Shown in pieces: positions 48,148 to 56,873 of a stretch of 64,000 bases of DNA. Origin of the DNA: Flavimaricola sp. (lineage in GTDB: Bacteria > Pseudomonadota > Alphaproteobacteria > Rhodobacterales > Rhodobacteraceae); contig JAQWWH010000054.1 of assembly GCA_029255105.1 (NCBI GenBank), forward strand, positions 1 to 64,000, read 5' to 3'. How positions within the stretch are numbered: the stretch's first letter is position 1; the number at the start of each line of letters is the position of its first letter. The position numbers and the translations under genes were made by a program. The notes beneath the pieces were generated by a model. That model was not told the origin of the DNA. It did no database searches and saw nothing but the letters and a program-made list of their open reading frames with translations.

Positions 48148-48273
48148 ATGACTGCTTTGCAATTCGCCATCCCCCTCCTCGCCCTCAGCCTGGCCGCTGT
48201 CGGCATGGCCTACTTTCGCCATACAGCACGCGTCATCGACGACGCCCGCGCCCGCCAGAACCATCCAAAATAA
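48148..48273 (+). CDS. 41-residue single-helix membrane protein
   Basis: From ATG 48148 the frame reads MTALQFAIPLLALSLAAVGM, AYFRHTARVIDDARARQNHP, K and TAA at 48271. A strong ribosome-binding site AAGGAG stands 8 nt before the ATG. One N-terminal transmembrane helix is followed by a charged tail. It begins 12 bp after the previous small membrane gene, and the two may be cotranscribed. No known function. Confidence 0.55.
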   Translation: MTALQFAIPLLALSLAAVGMAYFRHTARVIDDARARQNHPK

Positions 48274-48403
48274 AAGGGCGTATGCCCGGCCAGTGTTTTC
48301 GATGATCGGCCAGGGCCGCAAAACGGTGCTGCCGACAAACCACCCGCTTGGACTTGGTCACCGCAGTTGCTAGACTAGCGGCTTATCAAGGGTGGAGTTC
48401 AAG

Positions 48404-48841
48404 ATGGGACAGTTCGAATACAAGGTGGTTCCGGCCCCCAAGCGCGGCGTAAAGGCGCGGGGGGTGAAAGGAACCGAAGAACAGTTCGCCCACGCCCTGA
48501 CCCTTTTGATGAACGAGGCAGCAGCAGAGGGTTGGGAATACCAGCGCACCGACACCCTGCCCTGCGAAGAACGCAAGGGCCTGACGGGCAAGACCACGGT
48601 TTATCAGAACATGCTCGTGTTCCGCAGAACCCTGACCGAGGCAAGGCCGCAGGACGACGCGACGACGCCTGCCTTGCTGACCGCGCCGCCCGCAGAGCCC
48701 GAGCATCGCGTCGCCGCGCCAGATGTCCGGGCGCCGGAACCGTCGTCAGAAGCCCCGGCCATCGCCATGCCAGAGGCGTCGGACGAGGCACCTTCCATCC
48801 CTGCCCCGGACCCGCGCGTCGCGGCCAGCCTCACACGTTAG
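48404..48841 (+). CDS. DUF4177-domain protein
   Basis: A 145-residue protein. The first about 75 residues (GQFEYKVVPAPKRG..., then MNEAAAEGWEYQRTDTLP and VFRRTL) match the small DUF4177 fold. The C-terminal half is a Pro/Ala/Glu-rich disordered tail. The start at ATG 48404 has GGTGGAG before it and puts the domain at the N-terminus. No role is known. Confidence 0.7.
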   Translation: MGQFEYKVVPAPKRGVKARGVKGTEEQFAHALTLLMNEAAAEGWEYQRTDTLPCEERKGLTGKTTVYQNMLVFRRTLTEARPQDDATTPALLTAPPAEPEHRVAAPDVRAPEPSSEAPAIAMPEASDEAPSIPAPDPRVAASLTR

Positions 48842-48863
48842 TGCGACCGGCTCGCGCGCTTCT

Positions 48864-49121
48864 TCAGGCCTGAACCTCAAGTGCGAGGGCGTGCAAGCGG
48901 CCAATCACCTCTGGCCCCAAAGCTTTGTGAATCGCCCGGTGCCGATCAATCCGGCTAAGCGGCACGAGGTCTGCCGCCGCAATAACGACCCGCCAATGGC
49001 TTTCTCCGGATCCGTCGTCACCGGCGTGTCCGCTGTGTTTGGCACTCTCATTGATCACTTCGAGCACCGTCGGCTGAAAAGCCCCCTCCAATCGGTCCCG
49101 AATCTCCTGCGCAAGTCCCAT
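48864..49121 (-). CDS. BolA-family protein
   Basis: An 85-residue protein with the BolA fold: NESAKHSGHAGD (in which the His is a possible iron-sulfur ligand with a monothiol glutaredoxin), GESHWRVVIAAADL and RHRAIHKALG. BolA proteins act in iron-sulfur trafficking or transcription. It starts at ATG 49121; longer frames overlap the divergent J-domain gene. Its length is normal for the family. Confidence 0.88.
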   Translation of the reverse strand: MGLAQEIRDRLEGAFQPTVLEVINESAKHSGHAGDDGSGESHWRVVIAAADLVPLSRIDRHRAIHKALGPEVIGRLHALALEVQA

Positions 49122-49195
49122 TATTTTTTCATTACCCCTTCTATCTGACGCTGCCCGGCTTAAACTCATGCGTCCGAGTCGGAAAGGTGAGGCAT

Positions 49196-49831
49196 ATGGC
49201 AAAGAGCGACCCATTTGGATTTGACATTTCGGTGTCGGCTTCAAAAAAGAAGAACCCTCGTGGCCGGCGTGGCATGTCCGGGGCCTTTGAGACCTCTACC
49301 CGGGAATGCGATCACCCCGGCTGCGCCGAGTCTGGCAAGTATCGGGCGCCGAAATCCCCGGATATTCTCGACGACTACTTCTGGTTCTGTAAGGATCATG
49401 TCCGCGAGTATAACCTGAAGTGGAACTTCTTCGACGGTGCCTCTGAACAGGAATACCTCGAGCAGGTCGACAAGGACCGGGTGTGGGAGCGGGAAACCAA
49501 GCCTTTCAAGAAATCCGACGAACAGCGCGCCTGGGCTCGGCTTGGGGTTGATGACCCGCATCAAGTGCTGGGCGAGAACGCGACCCGCAATCCCGGCAAA
49601 TCCGTCACCGGAACCCGCAAGCTCCCCCCGACCGAGCGGCGGGCCGTCGAGATCCTTGAGGCCAAGGATCATTGGACAAAGCCCGAGATTCGCCGCGCCT
49701 ACAAGTCACTGATCAAGGTACTGCACCCCGACATGAACGGAGGCGATCGGTCACAGGAAGATCAGCTTGCCGAGGTTGTCTGGGCCTGGGACCAGATCAA
49801 AACGAGCCGGAACTTCAGGGACGAAGGCTGA
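49196..49831 (+). CDS. J-domain protein (C-terminal DnaJ domain)
   Basis: A 211-residue protein with a J domain at the C-terminal end: RRAYKSLIKVLHPDMNGGD, with the HPD at 177-179 that stimulates DnaK. The N-terminal part has cysteines and histidines (Cys38, Cys43, Cys65, His68) in a compact aromatic region (DYFWFCKDHVREYNLKWNFF), perhaps a metal site. It is a co-chaperone without the DnaJ zinc-finger arrangement. Start ATG 49196 follows AAGGTGAGG. Its end overlaps the convergent membrane gene by 17 bp. Confidence 0.85.
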   Translation: MAKSDPFGFDISVSASKKKNPRGRRGMSGAFETSTRECDHPGCAESGKYRAPKSPDILDDYFWFCKDHVREYNLKWNFFDGASEQEYLEQVDKDRVWERETKPFKKSDEQRAWARLGVDDPHQVLGENATRNPGKSVTGTRKLPPTERRAVEILEAKDHWTKPEIRRAYKSLIKVLHPDMNGGDRSQEDQLAEVVWAWDQIKTSRNFRDEG

Positions 49832-50342
49832 TCCGCGTCAGCAAACCGGCAAAGATGTCCGAAATCGGGGTCGGCATGGAGGCCCCGAAGATGCTGTCCC
49901 GCTCGGCGTGCCATAGCCTCATCATGAAATGGACGAGGATCAGATTGGCGAACCAAAGCAGCGCCGTGAACGGCGACCCGACAAAAACGACGAACATCGC
50001 GAACGGCCCGAACATCGTTCCGTAAAGCGGCAGAGCCAGTGTCCCGGCGATGATCGCTCCGAGAAAACTGGCGCCAAGAATGCCCAGGGCGGGATCACGC
50101 AAACCGGGACGACCGAGGCGATCGCGGGTCATCCGCAGGGCCAGCATTGCGCCCAGGGCACCCGATGCCAGTATCCAGATTTCATACAAGCTCAGGCCAC
50201 GGCGAAAAATCTCTTCTTCGCCCAGACGAAAGACAACAAGAAGCGCCACGACCGCGCCGAACGCACCGGTCGTGATGTAGCTGACGATCATGCGCCGCTC
50301 ACCTTGGGTAAAGTCAGGACCGAGCAATGTCATCGAGCGCAT
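49815..50342 (-). CDS. Four-helix membrane protein of unknown function
   Basis: A 175-residue protein with four hydrophobic segments: VSYITTGAFGAVVALLVVF, IWILASGALGAMLALRM, LGASFLGAIIAGTLALPLYG and AMFVVFVGSPFTALLWFANL. I recognise no family. The start at 50342 (MRSMTLLGP) is preceded by AGGAGT. It is divergent from the region upstream of cobS. Confidence 0.65.
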   Translation of the reverse strand: MRSMTLLGPDFTQGERRMIVSYITTGAFGAVVALLVVFRLGEEEIFRRGLSLYEIWILASGALGAMLALRMTRDRLGRPGLRDPALGILGASFLGAIIAGTLALPLYGTMFGPFAMFVVFVGSPFTALLWFANLILVHFMMRLWHAERDSIFGASMPTPISDIFAGLLTRISLRP

Positions 50343-50790
50343 AGGGAACTCCTGTCATCTTCAATGAGGCCCGTATGATTGCCCGGTCCGACGACATTAT
50401 GGCAATCAAGCGTCAAGATTATGGCAAAATGAACACACTTGGCACCAATCCCTCGCCGCGACCCTGATTGTTGCAAGCGCATGGACATTCAAAGGGACCG
50501 GCCATTTGAAACAGGCGACATTAAGGCAAAATCGGGCATTCTCACGAATCCGTTGCCCGGTCAGGGAAGGTCTCGTTCTGGTCGCAGACTCACCCTGCCG
50601 GCTCACCCCACCACATCGCACGCCAGATGACCTTGCCCGATCACTGGGCGGCACCGGTCAAACCTGCGCTCGGGCCGGGCAAGTCCGGCAAGATGACGCC
50701 TGATGCTCTTGCCCTTGAACCCGACCGGCATATGCTCCACTACGGATGCGCGGCCCGGGGGGCTGCGGACGCGCGTGAAAGGACAGGGCG
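50343..50790. other. Intergenic region before cobS, no gene supported
   Basis: About 448 bp between the membrane-protein start and the cobS start. It should hold two divergent promoters. A short imperfect repeat (ATTATGGCAA at 50396 and 50418) is close to the minus-strand gene. A weak similarity to a B12 box was rejected. Reading frames here lack family resemblance and a ribosome-binding site. I see no other structure. Confidence 0.55.
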
Positions 50791-51777
50791 ATGGCCGACG
50801 GGAACACCAATATGACAGAGAAACCCACCGAAGAGATCTCGGTCCGGGACGTGTTCGGCATTGATACCGACATGAAGGTCAAAGGCTTTGCCGACCGGTC
50901 TGATCGGGTGCCCGAGATCGATCCCACCTACAAGTTCGACCCTGATACAACCCTGGCCATCCTTGCAGGCTTTTCCCACAATCGTCGGGTCATGGTCCAA
51001 GGCTATCACGGCACAGGCAAATCGACCCATATCGAACAGGTCGCCGCGCGACTGAACTGGCCTGCGGTGCGGGTCAACCTCGATAGCCACATCAGCCGGA
51101 TTGACCTGATCGGCAAGGACGCGATCAAGCTGCGCGACGGCAAGCAGGTCACCGAATTCCACGAAGGCATCCTGCCCTGGGCCCTGCGCAATCCGGTGGC
51201 GATCGTGTTCGACGAATACGATGCGGGCCGTGCCGACGTCATGTTCGTCATCCAGCGGGTTTTGGAGCATGATGGCAAACTGACCCTGATGGATCAGAAT
51301 GAGATCATTACGCCGCACCCCTATTTCCGCCTCTTTGCGACAGCCAACACCGTGGGTCTGGGCGACACGACCGGCCTGTACCACGGCACCCAGCAGATCA
51401 ACCAGGCACAGATGGACCGTTGGTCGCTGGTCGCGACGCTGAACTACCTGTCGCATGACGCGGAATCGGCGATCGTCCTGTCCAAGGCCCCGCATTACAA
51501 CACCGAGAAGGGCCGCAAGCAGATCAGCCAGATGGTGACCGTGGCCGACCTGACCCGGACCGCCTTTATGAATGGCGACCTGTCCACGGTGATGAGCCCC
51601 CGGACAGTGATCAACTGGGCCCAGAACGCCGAGATCTTCCGGAACGTGGGCTATGCCTTCCGCCTGTCCTTCCTCAACAAATGCGATGAGCTGGAGCGGC
51701 AGACGGTCGCCGAGTTCTACCAGCGCTGCTTTGCCGAGGAACTTCCCGAAAGTGCGGCAAGCACCGCGATGAAGTGA
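50791..51777 (+). CDS. cobS: Cobaltochelatase subunit CobS
   Basis: A 328-residue AAA+ ATPase of the aerobic cobalamin pathway, which with CobT and CobN inserts cobalt into hydrogenobyrinic acid a,c-diamide. Walker A is GYHGTGKS (71-78) and Walker B is [10 protein letters not shown]. The N-terminal [16 protein letters not shown] is characteristic. The partner cobT follows after an oppositely oriented FMN reductase gene. Two palindromic repeats and a hairpin lie just downstream. Confidence 0.97.
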   Translation: MADGNTNMTEKPTEEISVRDVFGIDTDMKVKGFADRSDRVPEIDPTYKFDPDTTLAILAGFSHNRRVMVQGYHGTGKSTHIEQVAARLNWPAVRVNLDSHISRIDLIGKDAIKLRDGKQVTEFHEGILPWALRNPVAIVFDEYDAGRADVMFVIQRVLEHDGKLTLMDQNEIITPHPYFRLFATANTVGLGDTTGLYHGTQQINQAQMDRWSLVATLNYLSHDAESAIVLSKAPHYNTEKGRKQISQMVTVADLTRTAFMNGDLSTVMSPRTVINWAQNAEIFRNVGYAFRLSFLNKCDELERQTVAEFYQRCFAEELPESAASTAMK

Positions 51778-51784
51778 GCCGCTG

Positions 51785-51810
51785 GTAAGGTGGGTCCAGA
51801 CCCACCTTAC
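51785..51810. repeat. Extragenic palindrome (GTAAGGTGGGTC family), copy 2
   Basis: Arms GTAAGGTGGGTC and GACCCACCTTAC around CA, 7 bp past the cobS stop. With copy 3 at 51864 it flanks a terminator-like hairpin. Confidence 0.85.
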
Positions 51811-51827
51811 GCAGACACCGAAAACAA

Positions 51828-51860
51828 AAGGGCCCCGATACACCTCGTATCGGGGCCCTT
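51828..51860. terminator. Bidirectional terminator-like hairpin between cobS and the FMN reductase gene
   Basis: A 14-bp perfect stem, AAGGGCCCCGATAC (51828-51841) and GTATCGGGGCCCTT (51847-51860), with a 5-nt loop. On the minus strand it runs into TTTTGTTTT, so it ends the FMN reductase transcript; on the plus strand only CTTG follows. Confidence 0.85.
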
Positions 51861-51863
51861 CTT

Positions 51864-51889
51864 GTAAGGTGGGTCAAGACCCACCTTAC
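51864..51889. repeat. Extragenic palindrome (GTAAGGTGGGTC family), copy 3
   Basis: Arms GTAAGGTGGGTC and GACCCACCTTAC around AA, 1 bp before the stop codon end of the minus-strand FMN reductase gene. Confidence 0.85.
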
Positions 51890-51890
51890 C

Positions 51891-52499
51891 TTAGGCTGCT
51901 TTGGCAAGATCCTCGCTGCGGGCCGCCATGGTCGCCTTGGCCCACCAGACCACATCATCAAGCGTCGCTTTGGCGGCGGGCAGGATATGATCTTCGATGG
52001 TCTCAATCTCGGCATTGCCCCCCATGGGGTGGACAGCAAAGAAGTCAGCCATGCCGAGGTGTACGGCGTTGCGGGTGGGCACCATCTGAAGCTCTACCGC
52101 GATGGTCCGCAGATGCTCGAGCGCGCGCGTTCCACCGACTGACCCATAGGCAATGGCGGACATCGGCTTGTGGTTCCACTCTACATAGGCCTGGTCCAGC
52201 GCGTTCTTCAGCGCCCCGGTGATCGACCGGTTGTATTCAGCAACGACAAAGATGAAACCGTCGAACTCGGCCAGTTTGGTCTGCCAGGCCACAGCGGCGG
52301 GGTCGGCAGAGGGCATCCAGAGGTTCGACGCCATTTCGTTGAACAACGGCAGGTCAAAGTCGCGCAGGTCGACCAGTTCGACCTCCATGTCGTCGCGGGC
52401 CTGAGCCTGCTTGAGCATCCATTGCGCCGGCTTGTCGGCAAAGCGGGTTTCGCGGGTCGACCCGATGATAAGGGCGATCTTGGGCTTATGCTGTGTCAT
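51891..52499 (-). CDS. NADPH-dependent FMN reductase
   Basis: A 202-residue flavodoxin-like protein. The FMN phosphate loop is IIGSTRETRFADK, the FMN-ring loop VVAEYNRSITGALKNALD is typical, and the third is YGSVGGTRALEHL. It reduces FMN or quinones with NAD(P)H. It lies between cobS and cobT on the other strand and might supply reduced flavin for corrin-cobalt reduction, but that is only positional inference; a similar fold occurs in many general flavin reductases. Confidence 0.85.
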   Translation of the reverse strand: MTQHKPKIALIIGSTRETRFADKPAQWMLKQAQARDDMEVELVDLRDFDLPLFNEMASNLWMPSADPAAVAWQTKLAEFDGFIFVVAEYNRSITGALKNALDQAYVEWNHKPMSAIAYGSVGGTRALEHLRTIAVELQMVPTRNAVHLGMADFFAVHPMGGNAEIETIEDHILPAAKATLDDVVWWAKATMAARSEDLAKAA

Positions 52500-52677
52500 T
52501 TCGGAACACCTTTCCTGGGTTGATCTGACCCATTACCTGTGCCTTGCGCCCTGTCTCTGCAACGCAGCAAAGCGCAGGTCCACTGTGCGAAAATGAGCAA
52601 ATGTCCGCATGGTCAATTCTCAACAGCCGTGTCGCCCGCTCTTGCCCCCGGCCGATCCCGGTGCTTTATCTCGTTTC

Positions 52678-54555
52678 ATGAAAAGCCCCATCGACAACCC
52701 CGCAGATCCGTTCAAGAAGGCCCTCGCCGAGGCGACCAAGGTCATGGCCAACGACCATGAGCTGACGGTCACCTATTCGGTCGACCCGCCCGGCCAGACC
52801 GCCGATATGGTCCGCCTGCCTCAGGTCAGTCGTCGGATGACACGGGACGAGGTTCTTCTGGCCCGCGGCACGGCTGACGCCTTTGCCCTGCGCCACCGCT
52901 ATCACGACCCCAAGGTCGCCGCCCGCTACATGCCCCAGGGCCAGATGGCCCGCGACCTTTACGACGCGATGGAGACCGCCCGGATCGAGGCAGTCGGCGC
53001 CCAGCACATGCCCGGAACCGCCGGAAACATTGATGCCAAGATCGGCAACGAGGCCCGCCGCAAGGGCTACGACCAGATCCGTCAGGCCTCTGATGCACCG
53101 CTAAGCGTGGCGGCAGGCTACCTTGTCCGCCATCTTGCCACCGGTCGTGACCTGCCTCCGGGGGCGGACAATGTCATGAACCTCTGGCGCGGCTTCATCG
53201 AGGATCATTGCGGCGATCGCCTGGGCGACCTGTCCGAAATCCTGTCCGATCAAAAGGCCTTTGCCCGCCTCGCCCGCGATATCATCAAGGACCTCGGCTA
53301 CGGCGATCAGCTGGGCGATGATCCGGATGATCAGGACCAGGATCAGGAAGACGAGGCCGAAGACGGCTCTGACGATCAGGAAGAACAGGAGTCGACCGGC
53401 GAGGACGAAAGCGAAAGCGAAGAGGCCGAAGCCTCGCCCGAGCAGACCCAAGACGACCAGCAGGACCCAAGCCAGGCCCAGGTGTCGATGGACGAGCAGG
53501 CCGATGCGGAAAACGCCGAAGAAACCGAGATGCCCGAGGGCGAAGCCCCGCTCGAACCACCGGCCCCGCAGCCCATTTCCGCCGCCGATCCGAACTACAA
53601 GGTGTTCAAGACCGAGTTTGACGAAGAGATTGGGGCCGAAGAACTTGCCGAGGCCGCCGAACTCGAGCGTCTGCGCGCCTATCTGGACCAGCAGCTGGAA
53701 CCCCTGAAGGGGGCCGTCAGCCGACTGGCAAACAAGCTGCAGCGCCGCCTTCAGGCCCAGCAGTCCCGTTCGTGGGAGTTTGACCTTGAGGAAGGCATGC
53801 TGGACGCCGGTCGCCTCGCCCGTGTGGTGGCGAACCCGACCACCCCTCTGAGCTTCAAGATCGAGAAGGATACCGAGTTCCGCGATACCTGCGTGACCCT
53901 TCTTCTGGACAACTCCGGCTCCATGCGCGGCCGCCCGATCTCGATCGCGGCGATATGTGCTGATGTGCTGGCGCGCACGCTGGAACGCTGCCAGGTCAAG
54001 GTTGAGATCCTTGGCTTTACCACCCGCGCCTGGAAGGGCGGGAACAGCCGCGAGAAGTGGCTGGCCGAGGGACGTCCGGCCCAGCCCGGCCGTCTGAACG
54101 ACCTCCGCCACATCATCTACAAGTCGGCCGACGCCCCCTGGCGCCGCGCCCGCCCGAACCTGGGCCTGATGATGAAGGAAGGCCTGTTGAAGGAGAACAT
54201 CGACGGCGAGGCCCTGGAATGGGCCCATCGCCGCATGATGAACCGTCCCGAGGCCCGCAAGATCCTTATGGTCATCTCCGACGGTGCCCCGGTGGATGAT
54301 TCCACTCTGAGCGTGAACCCGGCCAACTACCTCGAAAAGCATCTGCGCGATGTCATCGCCATGGTCGAACGCCGCAAGGCGGTGGAGCTGATTGCCGTGG
54401 GCATTGGCCATGACGTGACCCGCTATTACGACCGGGCCGTGACCATCACCGATGTCGACCAGCTGGCCGGGGCGATGACCGAACAGTTGGCGGGCCTGTT
54501 TGACAGCGACCCGCGTAAACGCGCCCGTGTGCTGGGCATGCGCAAAGTGTCCTGA
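52678..54555 (+). CDS. cobT: Cobaltochelatase subunit CobT
   Basis: A 625-residue subunit of cobaltochelatase. The C-terminal von Willebrand A domain has the MIDAS motif [11 protein letters not shown] (Asp411), followed by TNY-type loops and [11 protein letters not shown]. Between about residues 215 and 290 is a very acidic Asp/Glu/Gln-rich linker typical of CobT. The N-terminal part has [20 protein letters not shown]. The start at ATG 52678 gives [20 protein letters not shown], which matches the family start better than the longer frame. Confidence 0.96.
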   Translation: MKSPIDNPADPFKKALAEATKVMANDHELTVTYSVDPPGQTADMVRLPQVSRRMTRDEVLLARGTADAFALRHRYHDPKVAARYMPQGQMARDLYDAMETARIEAVGAQHMPGTAGNIDAKIGNEARRKGYDQIRQASDAPLSVAAGYLVRHLATGRDLPPGADNVMNLWRGFIEDHCGDRLGDLSEILSDQKAFARLARDIIKDLGYGDQLGDDPDDQDQDQEDEAEDGSDDQEEQESTGEDESESEEAEASPEQTQDDQQDPSQAQVSMDEQADAENAEETEMPEGEAPLEPPAPQPISAADPNYKVFKTEFDEEIGAEELAEAAELERLRAYLDQQLEPLKGAVSRLANKLQRRLQAQQSRSWEFDLEEGMLDAGRLARVVANPTTPLSFKIEKDTEFRDTCVTLLLDNSGSMRGRPISIAAICADVLARTLERCQVKVEILGFTTRAWKGGNSREKWLAEGRPAQPGRLNDLRHIIYKSADAPWRRARPNLGLMMKEGLLKENIDGEALEWAHRRMMNRPEARKILMVISDGAPVDDSTLSVNPANYLEKHLRDVIAMVERRKAVELIAVGIGHDVTRYYDRAVTITDVDQLAGAMTEQLAGLFDSDPRKRARVLGMRKVS

Positions 54556-54574
54556 GGACGGGACAGGTTGCACG

Positions 54575-54607
54575 GCCGGAGCCTCCGGCGGGGATATTTT
54601 TGATCCG
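54575..54607. repeat. AAATATCCC extragenic hairpin element, copy 3 (inverted)
   Basis: A hairpin GCCGGA-GCC-TCCGGC (54575-54589) runs into GGGGATATTTTTGATCC, whose complement contains AAAAATATCCCC. It lies between the cobT stop and the aminopeptidase P start on the same strand, so it may end the cobT transcript, with a T run TTTTT after the stem. Confidence 0.6.
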
Positions 54608-54627
54608 AAGAAGCAAGGGACAGTGCG

Positions 54628-56427
54628 ATGTTTCAGACCTTTGAGGTGTCCAGCCGTCCCGAGCAGGGCCCACCACGCCTGAAGGCTTTGCGCGGTGCCA
54701 TGGGTGCGGCTGGTGTCGATGCTGTCGTGGTGCCACGCGAGGATGCGTTTCAAGGCGAATATGTTGCCCCCTGCGATGAACGCCTGGCCTGGCTGACCGG
54801 CTTTACCGGGTCGGCGGGGTTTTGTGTGGTGACGCCTGCCAAGGCGGCGGTCTTTGTGGATGGCCGCTACCGGGTTCAGGTCCGCACTCAGGTGGCGCCG
54901 GAGTTTACCCCGGTCAACTGGCCAGAGACCAAGCTGGCCGACTGGCTGGTCGATACCCTGCCCGCAGGTTCGGTCGTGGCACTGGACCCATGGCTTCACA
55001 CCGTCAAGGCTGTGGCGGATCTTGAGGTTAAGCTGGGCCCTGCGGGCCTTGTCCTGCGTCTGGCCCCTAATCTTGTCGACGACTTGTGGGAGGATCGCCC
55101 TGCCCCGCCTGCGGCCCCCTTTACAGCCTATCCGCTGGATCTTGCAGGTGAGGCCCATGCCAGCAAACGCGCGCGCCTGGCCGAGGCGCTGCGCCGCGAC
55201 GGCCAGACGGCCGCCGTGTTGACACTGACGGATTCGATTGCCTGGCTTCTCAATATTCGGGGCACGGATATTGAGCGAAACCCGATCCCCCAAGCCTTTG
55301 CCATCCTTCACGACAGCGGTGCGGTGGACCTGTTTGCAGGCCCCGGCAAGGCGGACGCGCTGGCAGGTCACCTTGGCGCCGATGTCGCCGTTCGGCCCTT
55401 TGATGATTTTGCCGCAGCCTTGACCGACCTTGGCGGAGTGGTGCGCATCGATCCGGCCTCTGCCCCGCAGGCGGTCAGGGTAGCGCTGGACGCGGGCTCT
55501 GCCCGGGTGGTGGAGGGCCAGGACCCCTGTGTCATGCCCAAGGCCCGCAAGAACCCCACCGAGATTGCGGGCAGCCGTGCCGCCCATCTGCGCGACGGGG
55601 CGGCTATGGTCCAGTTTCTGGCGTGGCTCGACGTCGAGGCCCCCAAAGGGGGTCTGACCGAGATTGCGGCTGTCCGGGCCCTTGAGGGCTTTCGCCGGGC
55701 GACCAATGCCCTTCAGGACATCAGCTTTGAAACCATAAGCGGATCGGGGCCCAACGGCGCCATCGTCCACTACCGGGTCAGCGATGAGAGCGATCGGCAG
55801 ATCAGCCCCGGCGAATTGTTCCTTGTCGACAGCGGCGGTCAGTACCTTGACGGCACCACCGATATCACCCGGACGGTCACCGTCGGTCCGCCACCCGAAG
55901 ACGCAGCGCTGAGTTATACGGCCGTCCTGCAAGGCATGGTCGCGATCAGCCGAGCCCGCTTTCCCAAGGGGGTCGCGGGCTGTCACCTCGACAGCCTCGC
56001 CCGGTTCCCTCTTTGGACCCTTGGCCGCGATTATGACCATGGGACCGGCCATGGCGTCGGGGCCTATCTGTCGGTCCACGAAGGGCCGCAGCGCCTGTCG
56101 CGCCTGTCTGATGTCCCCTTGGAAGAGGGCATGATCCTGTCAAACGAACCGGGCTACTACCGCGAAGGTGCCTTTGGCATCCGGATCGAGAACCTGTTGG
56201 TCGTGACACCGGCCCCGGACCTTGAAACCGCCGACCCGCGGGCGATGCTGGCCTTTGAGACCCTGACATGGGTGCCTTTTGACCGCCGCCTGATCCTGAC
56301 AGACCGGTTGTCACCGGATGAACGGGACTGGATCAATCGTTATCATGCCGATACGTTACACCTGATCGGGCCGCGCGTGGATGAGATCGCCCGAGAGTGG
56401 CTATTGGCCGCTTGCGCGCCGCTTTGA
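54628..56427 (+). CDS. Xaa-Pro aminopeptidase (M24B)
   Basis: A 599-residue aminopeptidase P with three domains: two N-terminal creatinase-like domains (LTGFTGSAGFCVV, WLLNIRGTDIERNP) and a C-terminal pita-bread domain. The metal ligands are visible as DSGGQYLDGTTDITRT (two Asp), GTGHGVGAYL (His), SNEPGYYREGAFGIRIEN (two Glu). It removes an N-terminal residue before proline. The size and the C-terminal EWLLAACAPL tail fit the long APP form. Confidence 0.93.
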   Translation: MFQTFEVSSRPEQGPPRLKALRGAMGAAGVDAVVVPREDAFQGEYVAPCDERLAWLTGFTGSAGFCVVTPAKAAVFVDGRYRVQVRTQVAPEFTPVNWPETKLADWLVDTLPAGSVVALDPWLHTVKAVADLEVKLGPAGLVLRLAPNLVDDLWEDRPAPPAAPFTAYPLDLAGEAHASKRARLAEALRRDGQTAAVLTLTDSIAWLLNIRGTDIERNPIPQAFAILHDSGAVDLFAGPGKADALAGHLGADVAVRPFDDFAAALTDLGGVVRIDPASAPQAVRVALDAGSARVVEGQDPCVMPKARKNPTEIAGSRAAHLRDGAAMVQFLAWLDVEAPKGGLTEIAAVRALEGFRRATNALQDISFETISGSGPNGAIVHYRVSDESDRQISPGELFLVDSGGQYLDGTTDITRTVTVGPPPEDAALSYTAVLQGMVAISRARFPKGVAGCHLDSLARFPLWTLGRDYDHGTGHGVGAYLSVHEGPQRLSRLSDVPLEEGMILSNEPGYYREGAFGIRIENLLVVTPAPDLETADPRAMLAFETLTWVPFDRRLILTDRLSPDERDWINRYHADTLHLIGPRVDEIAREWLLAACAPL

Positions 56428-56493
56428 CATCATAACGTCATGTTCGACGCAGAGCCTGTTCGGGCGGCGTCCATGCTTGGGGAGACAAAAGAC

Positions 56494-56835
56494 ATGGCAG
56501 ACCATATCACCATCCGGCCGGTTGCCGGTGAATGGGTTGTGCGCGCCGGTGGCGCTGTTTTGGGGGAATCGAGCAATGCGCTCGAACTGACCGAGGGGCA
56601 TTATCCCCCCGTCATCTATTTTCCGCGCGGTGATATCGCGATGGCTTTTCTGGAGCCTTCGGACACGACCAGCACCTGCCCTTACAAGGGTGCGGCCAGC
56701 TATTATTCGATCATCGCCAAGAGCGGGGCGATCAAGGATGCCGCCTGGTCCTACGAGGCCCCCTTGGCCGGAATGGAACAGATCGCGGGCTACCTTGCGT
56801 TCTTTTCCAACAAGGTGGCCGTCGAGCAGGTCTAA
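56494..56835 (+). CDS. DUF427 domain protein
   Basis: A 113-residue protein of the DUF427 family, shown by LTEGHYPPVIYFPRGDIAM, TSTCPYKGAASYYSI and AAWSYEAPLAGMEQIAGYLAFF. The fold is a small beta-barrel of unknown function. I start at ATG 56494 (GGGGAGA before it); the ATG at 56440 is less likely. A palindromic repeat follows its stop. Confidence 0.88.
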   Translation: MADHITIRPVAGEWVVRAGGAVLGESSNALELTEGHYPPVIYFPRGDIAMAFLEPSDTTSTCPYKGAASYYSIIAKSGAIKDAAWSYEAPLAGMEQIAGYLAFFSNKVAVEQV

Positions 56836-56844
56836 GGGCTGCAA

Positions 56845-56866
56845 GTAAGGTGGGTCCTGACCCACC
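56845..56866. repeat. Extragenic palindrome (GTAAGGTGGGTC family), copy 4, right end changed
   Basis: GTAAGGTGGGTC, CT, then GACCCACC followed by GCCC instead of TTAC. It lies between the stops of the convergent DUF427 and ClC genes, 9 bp after the DUF427 stop. Confidence 0.8.
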
Positions 56867-56873
56867 GCCCTTT

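Noticed and set aside
50600-50700. B12-box-like sequence (CCGGTCAAACCTGC) upstream of cobS, suggesting a cobalamin riboswitch
   Set aside because: Only part of the box matches, and none of the other conserved riboswitch segments could be found around it. A covariance search with RF00174 would settle it.
53101-56079. A 992-codon open frame on the minus strand across cobT and the aminopeptidase gene
   Set aside because: It is antisense to two clear family genes, has the composition of a shadow frame (His, Gly, Arg-rich), and no domain is recognisable. Long antisense frames are common in GC-rich DNA.
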